Origin: Verrucomicrobiaceae bacterium
Lineage (GTDB): Bacteria > Verrucomicrobiota > Verrucomicrobiia > Verrucomicrobiales > Verrucomicrobiaceae
Length of the DNA stretch: 64,000 bases
Direction: 5' to 3'
Assembly: GCA_016713245.1 (NCBI GenBank)
Contig: JADJPM010000004.1
Location: forward strand, 1,860,001 to 1,924,000
Shown: positions 1 to 8,203 of the stretch, one piece after another
Layout of the letters: each line of letters begins with the position of its first letter
How positions within the stretch are numbered: position 1 is the stretch's first letter
Translations under genes and position numbers: made by a program
Notes under the pieces: model-generated
The model's input: the letters and a program-made list of their open reading frames with translations, nothing else
What the model was told of the DNA's origin: nothing
The model's database searches: none

Positions 1-3000
1 CGCTGCTCGAAGATACCCGATTGCTCGACACACACCTTGCTCACAAGCAATACACCGAGTTCTCCGGCGAAAAATCCGAGAGCGAAACGCAAGTTCGCAT
101 GCTGGCCAACCAGCTCGAAGAAACCAAGCTCAAACTTCAATCCGCCGAGGCCGATGCCGCGCAGACTCGCGAAGCCTACCACGCCCTCGAAAGCCAGATC
201 AGCCAGGCACGCCAACAGGCGCAGGAACTCCGCTCGCAGATGCAGAGCGCCGAAGGCCGCATTGGCTTCAATCGTGAGCGCAGCGAGGATTTGCTCGCCC
301 GCATTCGTCAAAACGAGGAGCAGATGGCCAACAACGAGGAACTTCTCGATCAGGCTCGTCGTGACCTCACCACGGCGGATCAGCAACTCGCCGCCATCCG
401 TGAAAACATCGCCCAGCGCCAGCTCGCGGTGAATGAGCACGGTTCGCAGCATCAAAACCTCGTCCCTGAGCGCAATCGCCTCGATACCGAGCGCCGCAGC
501 ATCCGCGAATCGATTCGTCAGTTCGAAGGCCAGATGGCCGCCAGCGAGGCCCGAGCGCAGTCGTTGACGAACCAAATCGCCGCCGACCGTCAGCGTCACG
601 AGGCACTCGCTCATGATCGTCAAACTGCCGCGCATGCCCGCGAGGCCAGCCAGGTCGAATACGACGCCCTCCAGCGCCAGATCTCCGAACTGGAGCAGAC
701 CCGTGACGAACTCGACGAGAAGGCCAAAACCTGCGCCCGTGACATCATCGAGCGCCGCCGCCAGCGCGATGCGATGAACAACGAGCTCAACGAGCTTCAG
801 CGCAGCCTCACCCAGCGAAAATCACGCCTTGAAGTCATCGAGCAGCTCCTCGCCAAAGGCGAAGGCCTCTCCTCCGGCACGCAGCGTGTGCTCGCTGGCC
901 TCGATAATCCCGAGATCTACTCCACCGGCGTCCGCGGCCTGCTCGCATCGAGCATCGAGGTCGCTGACACTGCTTTCATCCCCGCCATCGAGGCCGCGCT
1001 CAAAGATCATCTCCAAGCCGTTTTGCTCACCGAGAGCGAACTTGCCGCACAAATCGTCCAAAGGCTCTCCGATCACAAAATGGGCCGCGCCGCCCTTTTC
1101 CCGCAGGATTTCATCAATTTGCGTTCGCAGGCCGATCGTGAGCTTTTGCCCGGCGGAGCCATCGCATGGGCCACGGACAAGGTTCGCGTCAAAAACGGCG
1201 TGCAGAGCCTCATCGACCATCTTCTGCACAATGTCGTCATCACCGAGGACATGCACACTGCGCTGCAATTGAAGCGCCAGCTTCCGCACCTCGCCATCGC
1301 TACGATGAAGGGCGAATTCGTCAGCAGCGACGGCATCATCTACGGCGGCGCTTCGAAGGAAGAAGAAAGCTCCACTCTGCGCCGCGAGGCCGAGGTGAAG
1401 CAACTCCGCACCGAGGTCGAAGCCCTCGACTTCCAGTTTCTCGAAAAGGAAGAAGCCGTGCAAAACATCAGCTCTCAGCTTGAAGACATGCAGCGTGAGG
1501 AAGTCTCTCTCCGCGAGCAGTCCCAGCGTGCTCGCGAAGGTTTCTCCTCGCTCCAGGGCAAGATGTCCGTTGTTCAACGTGCGCTGCAGCAGGCCACCGC
1601 AAAATATGAAAGCATCGAGTGGGATCAAAATCAGATCTCCGAGCGCATCGGCGGCAGCGAAGGCATCATCAATCAGATGCGTGAAGCCGCGATGATCGCA
1701 CTCGAACAGCTCGAAGGCAGCCGCGTGCGTGAAAACGAGCTCGAACTCGAGATGGAGACCTTCCTCCGCCGCGAACTCGAATCCAGCGAGCAGCTCAACG
1801 AACTCCGCACCGCATTGGCCCTCGAACAAAGCGCCCTCGGCAGCATCGAGCGTCAGAAGACACCACTCGGTGCCCGCATGCAGGAGCTTGCGGCCGCCAT
1901 CCGCCGCTTCGACGAAGAGATCGCCACCTGGCGCATGCGCATTCAGCAGAGCGAAGCTGAAAACGCTCGTTTTGCCGAGCAGATCGAATCCCAACAAGGA
2001 GCCATCGCCGCCATCGAAGAGCACCTGCAATCCAAGACCGAAGAACGCGCCGGATTGTTTGAGCAAGTCAGCCGCCTCGAAGCCGAGCTCACGCAGCTCC
2101 GCCAGAGCTACAACGGCCTCAACGAAAGCCGCAACCGCGCCGAAGTCGCCCTCACCCGCGTCGATTTGCGCCTCGAAAACCTCATCGGTCAGGTGCAGGA
2201 GCGTTACAGCTTCCACATCAGCGCCTTCGAGCCGGACTACCACGTCCTGATGCTGACCATCGAGGAGCAGAAGAAGAATCGCAGCCGAGGCAAGAAGACC
2301 GCCAGCGCCGCGGAAGACGAAAAAGATCCGTCTGATCAGCCCGAGCCGTCCGATCAAATCTCCGAAGAGCCTGCCGAAGAACCCGAAACCATCATCCCCG
2401 CCATCTCCAACCGCGACGACGACGAAGTCTCCATCGAAGACGTCGTCATCCCCGGCGAGCAGGCTGAGCCGGATTGGGCCTTCGTCATGGAAGTCGTCTA
2501 TGAACTTCGTCAGAAGCTCGAAGGCATTGGCCCCGTCAATCTCGACGCCATCCAGGAGTTCGAAGAACTCGAAGAACGCCACAACTTCCTCGAAACGCAG
2601 CATGGCGACCTCGTGAAGGGCAAGGAAGAGCTGCTCAACGTCATTGCCAAGATCAACGAAACCACCAAGCTGATGTTCAGCGAGACCTTCAATCTGGTCC
2701 GCGGCTTCTTCCAAAACAACTTCCGCGAGCTCTTCGGCCCGCAGGCCAAGGCCGACCTCATGCTCGTCGATGAAAACGATCCGTTGGAGTCAGGCATCGA
2801 GATCATCGCCAAGCCACCCGGCAAAAAGCTACAAACCATCAGCCTCCTCTCCGGTGGCGAGCGCAGCATGACCGCCGTCGCGCTGCTCTTCTCCATCTAC
2901 CAGGTCAAACCTTCTCCTTTCTGCGTTCTCGATGAGCTTGATGCGCCGCTCGATGAAACGAACATCGCCCGCTTCCTCAAGATGCTGGACAAGTTCATCG

Positions 3001-3287
3001 ACAACTCGCAGTTCATCATCGTAACGCACAACAAGCGCACCATGAGCCGCGCCGATGTCATCTATGGCGTCACCATGCAGGAATTCGGTGTCTCCAAGCC
3101 CGTCGGCGTCCGCATGACCACCGAGGACACTCGTATCATGAAGAAATCCCAGCAGGAGCTCGCCCTCGAAGCCAAGCATCGTGACGAGGATGCTCCTGAT
3201 GATTCCGTCAATGACCTCGATACCGAGCAGGAGCGCCTGACGGAGATCGAGGAGCTTGAAGAACAATCCCCGGCCGTCCTCGTCTGA
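1..3287 (+). CDS. smc: Chromosome segregation ATPase SMC (5' end outside window)
   Basis: This is the C-terminal part of an SMC-family chromosome condensation ATPase. The frame is open to the left edge, so the N-terminal Walker A head and the first part of the coiled coil lie outside the window. Visible are long Glu/Gln/Arg-rich coiled coils, a hinge at about nt 870-1400 (GVRGLLASSIEVAD region), a second coiled coil, an acidic low-complexity insert at about nt 2320-2470, and the C-terminal head with the ABC signature LLSGGERSMTA, Walker B FCVLDELDAPLDE and the H-loop IIVTHNKRTM. In the family, two heads dimerise on ATP and work with ScpA/ScpB to compact DNA. ScpA/ScpB are not in the window. 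The acidic tail after the head, ending near nt 3284, is also unusual. The identification is firm; only the start is missing. Confidence 0.96.
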   Translation, partial: LLEDTRLLDTHLAHKQYTEFSGEKSESETQVRMLANQLEETKLKLQSAEADAAQTREAYHALESQISQARQQAQELRSQMQSAEGRIGFNRERSEDLLARIRQNEEQMANNEELLDQARRDLTTADQQLAAIRENIAQRQLAVNEHGSQHQNLVPERNRLDTERRSIRESIRQFEGQMAASEARAQSLTNQIAADRQRHEALAHDRQTAAHAREASQVEYDALQRQISELEQTRDELDEKAKTCARDIIERRRQRDAMNNELNELQRSLTQRKSRLEVIEQLLAKGEGLSSGTQRVLAGLDNPEIYSTGVRGLLASSIEVADTAFIPAIEAALKDHLQAVLLTESELAAQIVQRLSDHKMGRAALFPQDFINLRSQADRELLPGGAIAWATDKVRVKNGVQSLIDHLLHNVVITEDMHTALQLKRQLPHLAIATMKGEFVSSDGIIYGGASKEEESSTLRREAEVKQLRTEVEALDFQFLEKEEAVQNISSQLEDMQREEVSLREQSQRAREGFSSLQGKMSVVQRALQQATAKYESIEWDQNQISERIGGSEGIINQMREAAMIALEQLEGSRVRENELELEMETFLRRELESSEQLNELRTALALEQSALGSIERQKTPLGARMQELAAAIRRFDEEIATWRMRIQQSEAENARFAEQIESQQGAIAAIEEHLQSKTEERAGLFEQVSRLEAELTQLRQSYNGLNESRNRAEVALTRVDLRLENLIGQVQERYSFHISAFEPDYHVLMLTIEEQKKNRSRGKKTASAAEDEKDPSDQPEPSDQISEEPAEEPETIIPAISNRDDDEVSIEDVVIPGEQAEPDWAFVMEVVYELRQKLEGIGPVNLDAIQEFEELEERHNFLETQHGDLVKGKEELLNVIAKINETTKLMFSETFNLVRGFFQNNFRELFGPQAKADLMLVDENDPLESGIEIIAKPPGKKLQTISLLSGGERSMTAVALLFSIYQVKPSPFCVLDELDAPLDETNIARFLKMLDKFIDNSQFIIVTHNKRTMSRADVIYGVTMQEFGVSKPVGVRMTTEDTRIMKKSQQELALEAKHRDEDAPDDSVNDLDTEQERLTEIEELEEQSPAVLV

Positions 3288-3308
3288 ACGGCCAGGTTGG
3301 TTTCGGGC

Positions 3309-3332
3309 AGGTCGGCTCTCACGAGCCGGCCT
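3309..3332 (+). terminator. Hairpin downstream of smc
   Basis: A 10-bp stem with a TCAC loop starts 22 nt after the smc stop codon (AGGTCGGCTC / GAGCCGGCCT, one G-T pair). There is no clear T-tract after it, so it may be a weak or Rho-assisted terminator or an RNA 3' end stabiliser. The rest of the gap up to nt 3561 shows nothing further that I recognise. Confidence 0.4.
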
Positions 3333-3561
3333 GTTCGATGACCAGTCACTTTTCCACCACTTCGCTCGTCTGGCTCACGTCGAGATAAAAGGGAAGTCAT
3401 CGGAGGCACGTCACCGATGGAAAGAGCGTTCGAGATAGTCGTCTCTTGAGTTTTCGAGCCTGACAGGCGGTTCGTGACCTTCGCCTTGCCATTTTTCAAT
3501 CCCATCCAGCTCAAAGACTGGGCACTGAGATTCACTTGAAGGTCCTATTAGCCAGCGAGCC

Positions 3562-4824
3562 TCAATCCTCCTTCAGTTTCCGTCGCAAGGTGGCGCGATT
3601 CATTTTCAATGCGGCGGCAAGCCGTGTGGGCTTGTGGTCGAAGCGTTGGAGAAGCGTTTCGAGCATGCTGGTTTCGACGGTGTCGAGCAGATCGTCGTAA
3701 GCGGGCATGCTGTCGTCGTCGCCAGTGGTCTTTTGATCGAGCCAGGCGGCCAGCGAGCGCTTCATCGCGTCCTCCAGATGATTGGAAGGCTGGCTGGCGA
3801 CGAGGTGGGCGGGCAGATGATGCGGGAGGATGGTGTTTCCACCACACACCGCGACGGCGTGCGCGAGAGCGGTGTGCAGTTCACGGACGTTGCCCGGCCA
3901 GGCATGGGCTTTGAGGGCTGCGAGCGCCTCGGCGGACAGGGCGAGTTCACCTGTCTTGGAGGCTGCGAGGGCAGGGATGTCGCTCGTGCGCTCGCGGAGC
4001 GGTGGGAGAATCACGCGAAGCACGGCGAGGGCATAAAAGAGATCTTCGCGAAAGCTGCCTTCGGTGACTTTGGCCGCGAGGTCCTGGCTGGAGGCGCTGA
4101 AAAGACGGGCGCTGACCTTTCCGGCGGTGAGTCGATGCATGAGCGCGGCCTGCAGCGGCTTGGTCCAGCTGCTGATTTCATCGAGGAAGAGCACGCCCTC
4201 GGTTGCTTGGGCGATGGCTTCGTCGAGCGCGGGCTCGGCACGATCCTCTGGCCATTCGTCGGCTCGGAAGATGATGAGCGGTTTGGCTGCGCGGGTGCTG
4301 TGACGATGGATGACCTCGGCGGCGAGGCTTTTGCCACTGCCGGGCGGACCTTGCAGGAGCACCGGTGTATCGCATCCGCTGGCCTGGGCGATGGCGGCAA
4401 AGGCTCGCTGCATGGGCTCGCTGGTGCCGATCATGGTCGTCTCAATGCGAGGGACGGCCTTTACGGGCGTGAAGACCTCGCGAATGGTTCGCTGGATGGC
4501 GGCGAGATCGAGTGGTTTGAGGAAATACTCGCGAGCGCCGAGTCGGCGTGCTTCCAGCGCGGTATCGAGCGTGCCGTGTGCGGTGATGATGATGACGGGC
4601 GGTGGCTTGGGGAGCTTTTGGATCTTCTCGAGCACTTTCAGGCCGCTGATGTCTGGCAGGCCGACATCGAGCAGCACGAGGGAAAAGGCTTGCGAGGCGA
4701 GCTTGTCGATTCCGCTTTGACCTGAGGCAGCAACGACCGGCGTGGCATCGAGGCGGCGCACCACCGTGGAAAGCGCGGCGGCGAGGGCGTATTCGTCTTC
4801 GATGATGAGGATGGAATGACTCAT
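3562..4824 (-). CDS. NtrC-type response regulator lacking the GAFTGA loop
   Basis: Two-component response regulator of 420 residues. The receiver domain (about 1-118) has the acidic pair E9/D10, phospho-acceptor D53, T81 and K103. An AAA+ domain follows with Walker A GPPGSGKS (159-166) and Walker B VLFLDEIS (D215/E216), then a Fis-type C-terminal helix-turn-helix (about 385-420). In canonical NtrC proteins the sigma-54 contact loop GAFTGA lies between Walker A and Walker B. Here that stretch (about 182-210) is short, Ala/Glu-rich and contains no such motif, so activation through sigma-54 is doubtful. The start codon overlaps the stop of the upstream kinase gene as ATGA (4821-4824), so the two are translationally coupled partners. 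Targets are unknown. Confidence 0.9.
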   Translation of the reverse strand: MSHSILIIEDEYALAAALSTVVRRLDATPVVAASGQSGIDKLASQAFSLVLLDVGLPDISGLKVLEKIQKLPKPPPVIIITAHGTLDTALEARRLGAREYFLKPLDLAAIQRTIREVFTPVKAVPRIETTMIGTSEPMQRAFAAIAQASGCDTPVLLQGPPGSGKSLAAEVIHRHSTRAAKPLIIFRADEWPEDRAEPALDEAIAQATEGVLFLDEISSWTKPLQAALMHRLTAGKVSARLFSASSQDLAAKVTEGSFREDLFYALAVLRVILPPLRERTSDIPALAASKTGELALSAEALAALKAHAWPGNVRELHTALAHAVAVCGGNTILPHHLPAHLVASQPSNHLEDAMKRSLAAWLDQKTTGDDDSMPAYDDLLDTVETSMLETLLQRFDHKPTRLAAALKMNRATLRRKLKED

Positions 4825-5945
4825 GCGGGGGAGGGGAGTGTCACGGACACGACGGCGCCGCTCTTGGGATCATTTTGCAGCGAGATGCGGCCGCCATGCG
4901 CCCCGATGATGTTGGCGACGATGTTGAGGCCCACGCCCATGCCGCCTTCTTTTTCGGTGAAAAAGAGCTCGGTGCCATGGGCGAGCGCGGCTTCGCTGAA
5001 GCCGGGTCCGGAGTCGGAGACGATCAGGGTGAGGCTGCTTTCGTGTTTTTCGGCGCGGAGGCGGAGTTTTCCTCCGCGTGGCATGGCCTGGATGGCATTG
5101 ATGAGGAGATTTCGAAAGGCCTGGGTGAGGCGCTGGGCATCGCCATGGGCATGAAGAGGGCTTTTGAGATCCATCTCGACCTCGACGCTGGCATGCTGTG
5201 CCTGCGCGGCGAGGCTGGTGACGACGTTTCGGAGCGTTTCGGCCACATCGAGCCGCGAAAGGCGCGGCGGGACTGGGTTGGCGAGATGGAGCCATTGGTT
5301 CACGAGGCCTGAAATGACCTCGGACTCGCTTTGGATGAGCTGCACGGCCTTGGTGTCTTCTTCGTTTGCGGGCGTCATGAGCTGCGCATGAAGCTGGATG
5401 GAGGCGAGCGGGTTTTTGATGTCGTGGGCGAGGCTAGTGGCCACGCGGCCGAGCATGGCGAGACGCTCGGTTTGAGCACGCTTTGAGCGTTCGCGGGCCA
5501 GCATCGCACCGACGAGGCCTGCCACGCACCAGAAGGTGAGGAAGGCGTTTCGCGTGGCGGGATCTCGTAGCGAGAGTTGCGAGGCAACGGGCTGGCGGGT
5601 GAAGAGCATGTCGTTTTTGTCATCGAGGCGGATGACGAGGGTGTCATCGCTGGCGGCGATGCCTTGGCCCGCTTCGAGAAAATCGATGTGCATGCCGAGG
5701 AGCTGGGTGAGGTCGCCGGCGAGTTTTTCGCTACGCGGGAGGTTCATGCGGCGGACAAATTCCGCATCTGCCTGCACGAGGGCTTGAAAGAGGCGGTTCG
5801 ATTCTTCGCGTTCGCGTTGTCGCAACCAAGCGAGGAGCAGTAGCGAGCCCGCGATGACAAACGCGAGGTAGCCGAGGCCGAAACGCCAAGTTTTGAGCAG
5901 GGAAGACACCCGGCGAGCATGGAGGCGGGTGAGGAGCCATGTCAA
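4821..5945 (-). CDS. Membrane-bound sensor histidine kinase
   Basis: Sensor kinase of 374 residues, cognate to the response regulator whose start overlaps its stop. Two membrane helices (about 22-40 and 134-150) enclose a small extracytoplasmic domain with no recognisable ligand fold. A HisKA dimerisation domain follows with the H-box SLAHDIKNPLAS (H174), then a HATPase domain with N-box NLLINAIQAMP, G1 SDSGPGFS and G2 GMGVGLNI. The frame has an upstream stop shortly before nt 5945 and no ATG near the N-terminus, so a TTG start at 5945 is used here; GTG at 5909 is an alternative. It lies 24 nt downstream of a PEP-CTERM protein gene on the same strand, so the three genes may share a transcript. 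The signal sensed cannot be read from the sequence. Confidence 0.92.
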   Translation of the reverse strand: MTWLLTRLHARRVSSLLKTWRFGLGYLAFVIAGSLLLLAWLRQREREESNRLFQALVQADAEFVRRMNLPRSEKLAGDLTQLLGMHIDFLEAGQGIAASDDTLVIRLDDKNDMLFTRQPVASQLSLRDPATRNAFLTFWCVAGLVGAMLARERSKRAQTERLAMLGRVATSLAHDIKNPLASIQLHAQLMTPANEEDTKAVQLIQSESEVISGLVNQWLHLANPVPPRLSRLDVAETLRNVVTSLAAQAQHASVEVEMDLKSPLHAHGDAQRLTQAFRNLLINAIQAMPRGGKLRLRAEKHESSLTLIVSDSGPGFSEAALAHGTELFFTEKEGGMGVGLNIVANIIGAHGGRISLQNDPKSGAVVSVTLPSPA

Positions 5946-5969
5946 CGGCTGGCCCGGTGCTCGTCACGA

Positions 5970-6779
5970 TCAGGCGCGGCGGCGGCGAAGCAGCGTGGCA
6001 AAGCCGCCGACCATGAGAAGCATTGCGCGACTAGGTTCCGGGGTGGCGACCACCACGCTATCGAGATAAAGACTGCCAGCAGGAATCGAGATGGAGCCTT
6101 CGACGAATTCATCTGGCGGAGTGATGTTCGTGGCAGCGCCCTCAATAAAAAAGGAGAAGTGTCCGGAGGTCATGTTCCAATCGGAGATGTTTGTGGTGCC
6201 CAGCAGCGTGGAGCCGGACCCGAAGTCGTAAAAGGCGGCGATGATGTTTGTGGCCGGATTGAACTGCATGGAGATCGTTCCAGTGAGCGGCCCCGTGCCG
6301 AGACCGCCTTCGATGACTTCGTCGGAATCGGTATCATTGGTTCGTTTGGCAAAACGTGCTCCGTGAATCACGCCGCCAAATGGGTTTCCCACCACGAAAT
6401 TGAACTGCGCACGGTCGGTGGAATCCACCGAACTGACGACATTGAGGCTGAGGTCGATGATATCGCCTGCCCCAAATGTGCCAAAGACCGAGACGTCTCC
6501 GGAAAAGACTTGAGCCGCAATGCTCCAGTTACTGTCGTAAGCGGCGGTCTGTTGATGATCCCAGCGGATATTATGCGAGGCTCCAAGCAAGGCACCCGTC
6601 GAGGCGATTTCGACGCGACTTTGGGCGCTGTTTGCCTGGAACTGGATATTCCCCGAGCCTGTTGGCGTGTCGAAATTTGTGGCGGCCAGTGTCGCACCGC
6701 TGAAATCATCGACCCAGACTGCGGCGGAGAGCTGAGAGCAGGAAATGGAGAGGACGAGAAGGCTACTGAGGAACTTCAT
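5970..6779 (-). CDS. PEP-CTERM sorting domain protein
   Basis: Secreted protein of 269 residues. An N-terminal signal peptide starts at ATG 6779 (MKFLSSLLVLSISCSQLSA); the frame runs further upstream but that part is not signal-like and would cross into the thioredoxin promoter side. The middle is a beta-rich domain of about 200 residues that I do not recognise. The C-terminus carries a PEP-CTERM tripartite signal: PEPS, a hydrophobic helix, and the basic end LLRRRRA. In the family, such proteins are exported and processed by an exosortase, often into an exopolysaccharide matrix. No exosortase gene is in the window. The gene is divergent from trxA and 24 nt upstream of the kinase gene. Confidence 0.85.
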   Translation of the reverse strand: MKFLSSLLVLSISCSQLSAAVWVDDFSGATLAATNFDTPTGSGNIQFQANSAQSRVEIASTGALLGASHNIRWDHQQTAAYDSNWSIAAQVFSGDVSVFGTFGAGDIIDLSLNVVSSVDSTDRAQFNFVVGNPFGGVIHGARFAKRTNDTDSDEVIEGGLGTGPLTGTISMQFNPATNIIAAFYDFGSGSTLLGTTNISDWNMTSGHFSFFIEGAATNITPPDEFVEGSISIPAGSLYLDSVVVATPEPSRAMLLMVGGFATLLRRRRA

Positions 6780-6915
6780 GATAGAAAGGTGAAGCTCGGG
6801 CACCAATGCGTCAACTAGGCGGAGACGAGATAGAATGATTGTTCGCAAAAAACTTTCGTTGATTCAGCGGCCCAAGGTGCCAGCGTGGACACTCAACCCC
6901 ACCCCACTACCCATC

Positions 6916-7245
6916 ATGGCCAGCGAAGCAGTCATCACCCTTACCGAAGCCAATTTTGAATCTGAAATCGCCTCTTCGAATGTCCCCGTGATCGTGGATT
7001 TTTGGGCTCCTTGGTGCGGCCCCTGTAAAATGCTGGGCCCCATTCTTGATGAAATGGCCAAGGAACAGGAGGGCAAGGTGAAGATCGGGAAAGTGAATGT
7101 CGATGAGGCTCCTAACCTGTCCGCAAAGTTTGGTGTTCGCTCGATTCCGATGCTCGTTTTCTTCAAGGACGGTGCCGCCAAGGATTCGGTGGTGGGTGTT
7201 CAATCGAAGGATGCGCTGACGAAACGTCTCGCGGCTCTTGGCTGA
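6916..7245 (+). CDS. trxA: Thioredoxin
   Basis: A 109-residue cytoplasmic thioredoxin with the redox motif WCGPCK (C34 and C37) and the cis-proline segment RSIPMLVFF (P78), the normal length for TrxA. It reduces protein disulfides using thioredoxin reductase. The frame extends upstream to nt 6835, but the added residues are not conserved in thioredoxins, and ATG 6916 gives the usual N-terminus. A strong intrinsic terminator follows 27 nt after the stop, which marks it as a monocistronic unit. Confidence 0.97.
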   Translation: MASEAVITLTEANFESEIASSNVPVIVDFWAPWCGPCKMLGPILDEMAKEQEGKVKIGKVNVDEAPNLSAKFGVRSIPMLVFFKDGAAKDSVVGVQSKDALTKRLAALG

Positions 7246-7272
7246 GTTCGAGCTGGTATCTGACAAGAAAGG

Positions 7273-7301
7273 CCGTGGGCATTCGCTCACGGTTTTTTTT
7301 T
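7273..7301 (+). terminator. Intrinsic terminator of trxA
   Basis: An 8-bp stem CCGTGGGC / GCTCACGG (one G-T pair) with loop ATTC is followed by nine T residues. This is a textbook Rho-independent terminator 27 nt after the trxA stop codon. Confidence 0.9.
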
Positions 7302-7320
7302 GGCTTGTCGGGCAAAACAG

Positions 7321-7350
7321 GACCGCCGGGGAGTTACCTCCCCGGCGGTC
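7321..7350 (-). terminator. Hairpin terminator of the prepilin gene
   Basis: A perfect 12-bp inverted repeat (GACCGCCGGGGA / TCCCCGGCGGTC) with a 6-nt loop lies 63 nt past the stop of the minus-strand prepilin gene. On the minus strand it is followed by CTGTTTTG, a moderate U-tract. Confidence 0.7.
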
Positions 7351-7413
7351 TGGATTGAACGAGTTTTCAGCTAACTAAGGCTGGATCCGTTCCGGGCTTC
7401 AAGCCCGTGTGGA

Positions 7414-7812
7414 CTACGAGCCGTTGTATTTGACCTGGCCGTTGTTGTTGTCCCAGCTGAGGTAGCTGGCGGTCTTGGGCTCTTCATCGTCGTCGATCGG
7501 GCCGGAGGTGAAGAGCTTGTTCTTGAAGGCACCATCAATAGGGCTGATGCCAGCTTCTGCGGCGTCGATGATGGCGTCAGGGCCTGTGCCGCTGCCGAAG
7601 CTGTGGGAAGCGCCAGCAGCGATGGCGGCGTTGAGGACGGAAGCGACGGTCTGAGCATTGCGCTTAGCGGCGGCTTCACGAGCGCTGTCGTTGAGGTTAC
7701 CGATGTTTGGGATCGCGATAGCGGCGATGATGCCGATGATGGCGATGACGACGAGCATTTCCACGAGGGAGAAGCCAGCCTTGAGGGAGGTATTGAGTTT
7801 CGTGAGTTTCAT
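7414..7812 (-). CDS. Type IV pilin-like / pseudopilin protein
   Basis: A 132-residue protein with a class III (prepilin) signal: a short basic leader, then the processing site AG-FSLVEMLVVIAIIG (cleavage after G13, conserved Glu at +5) and a hydrophobic alpha-1 helix. The globular part is short, rich in Ala, Gly and Asn/Asp, and has no cysteine pair. In the family this would be processed by PilD and assembled as a major or minor subunit of a type IV pilus or type II secretion pseudopilus. No assembly genes lie in the window, so it is a solitary pilin gene here. It has its own promoter and terminator. Many Verrucomicrobiota and Planctomycetota encode numerous such orphan proteins. Confidence 0.9.
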   Translation of the reverse strand: MKLTKLNTSLKAGFSLVEMLVVIAIIGIIAAIAIPNIGNLNDSAREAAAKRNAQTVASVLNAAIAAGASHSFGSGTGPDAIIDAAEAGISPIDGAFKNKLFTSGPIDDDEEPKTASYLSWDNNNGQVKYNGS

Positions 7813-7893
7813 GATGCGAGTGTGTTTAGTGTTTTGGCTATTGGATTTCTTCGACTCGTCCGAAGGTGACTCCGGTGAACTCGAATTATGAGT

Positions 7894-7921
7894 ATTATAG
7901 TTAACAATGTTCTGAAAGCAA
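7894..7921 (-). promoter_or_regulatory. Predicted sigma-70 promoter of the prepilin gene
   Basis: On the minus strand a perfect -10 TATAAT (7894-7899) is preceded, with a 16-bp spacer, by TTGCTT as a -35 candidate (7916-7921). It lies in a markedly A/T-rich patch (about 7880-7970) about 80 nt upstream of the prepilin start codon. This is the best-looking promoter seen in the window; no transcript evidence is available. Confidence 0.6.
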
Positions 7922-8203
7922 TGGTAATTGTAAATAATTTATAAAAATTCTAAATTATTGCTGCTTTTCTCTTCGCAGACAGGGGGGGGCGATTTCTGCT
8001 GGTTCCCAAACAAATTCAGAAGAAATGCACCTTTGAGGCGGTCTTTTCCTCCCAATCGAGATAGTTTAGAACTGTGAGAAGAAGCAGCGCTTTCCAACCG
8101 CCTCGTTTGTCAGGAGGCTTTTTGTTGGGAGAGAAGGAAAATAAGGCTGAGGGCTCCCCGCCAACGGCGGATCTTCTTCAAAGAAACTTTAAAGGGAACG
8201 GAC
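7922..8203. other. Intergenic region, no gene seen
   Basis: This stretch between the prepilin promoter and the end of the giant mosaic gene contains an A/T-rich block, a run of eight G (about 7982-7989), and a small GCCTC/GAGGC hairpin followed by T5 near 8110-8135 on the plus strand that has no plus-strand gene upstream. I see no open frame with coding character. Confidence 0.5.

Noticed and set aside
822..2714. Long minus-strand open frame (630 codons) opposite smc
   Set aside because: Antisense shadow produced by the GC-rich coiled-coil coding strand; Leu/Glu/Asp/Phe-rich with no domain.
8110..8135. Plus-strand terminator GCCTC/GAGGC with T5
   Set aside because: Only a 5-bp stem and no plus-strand gene upstream.
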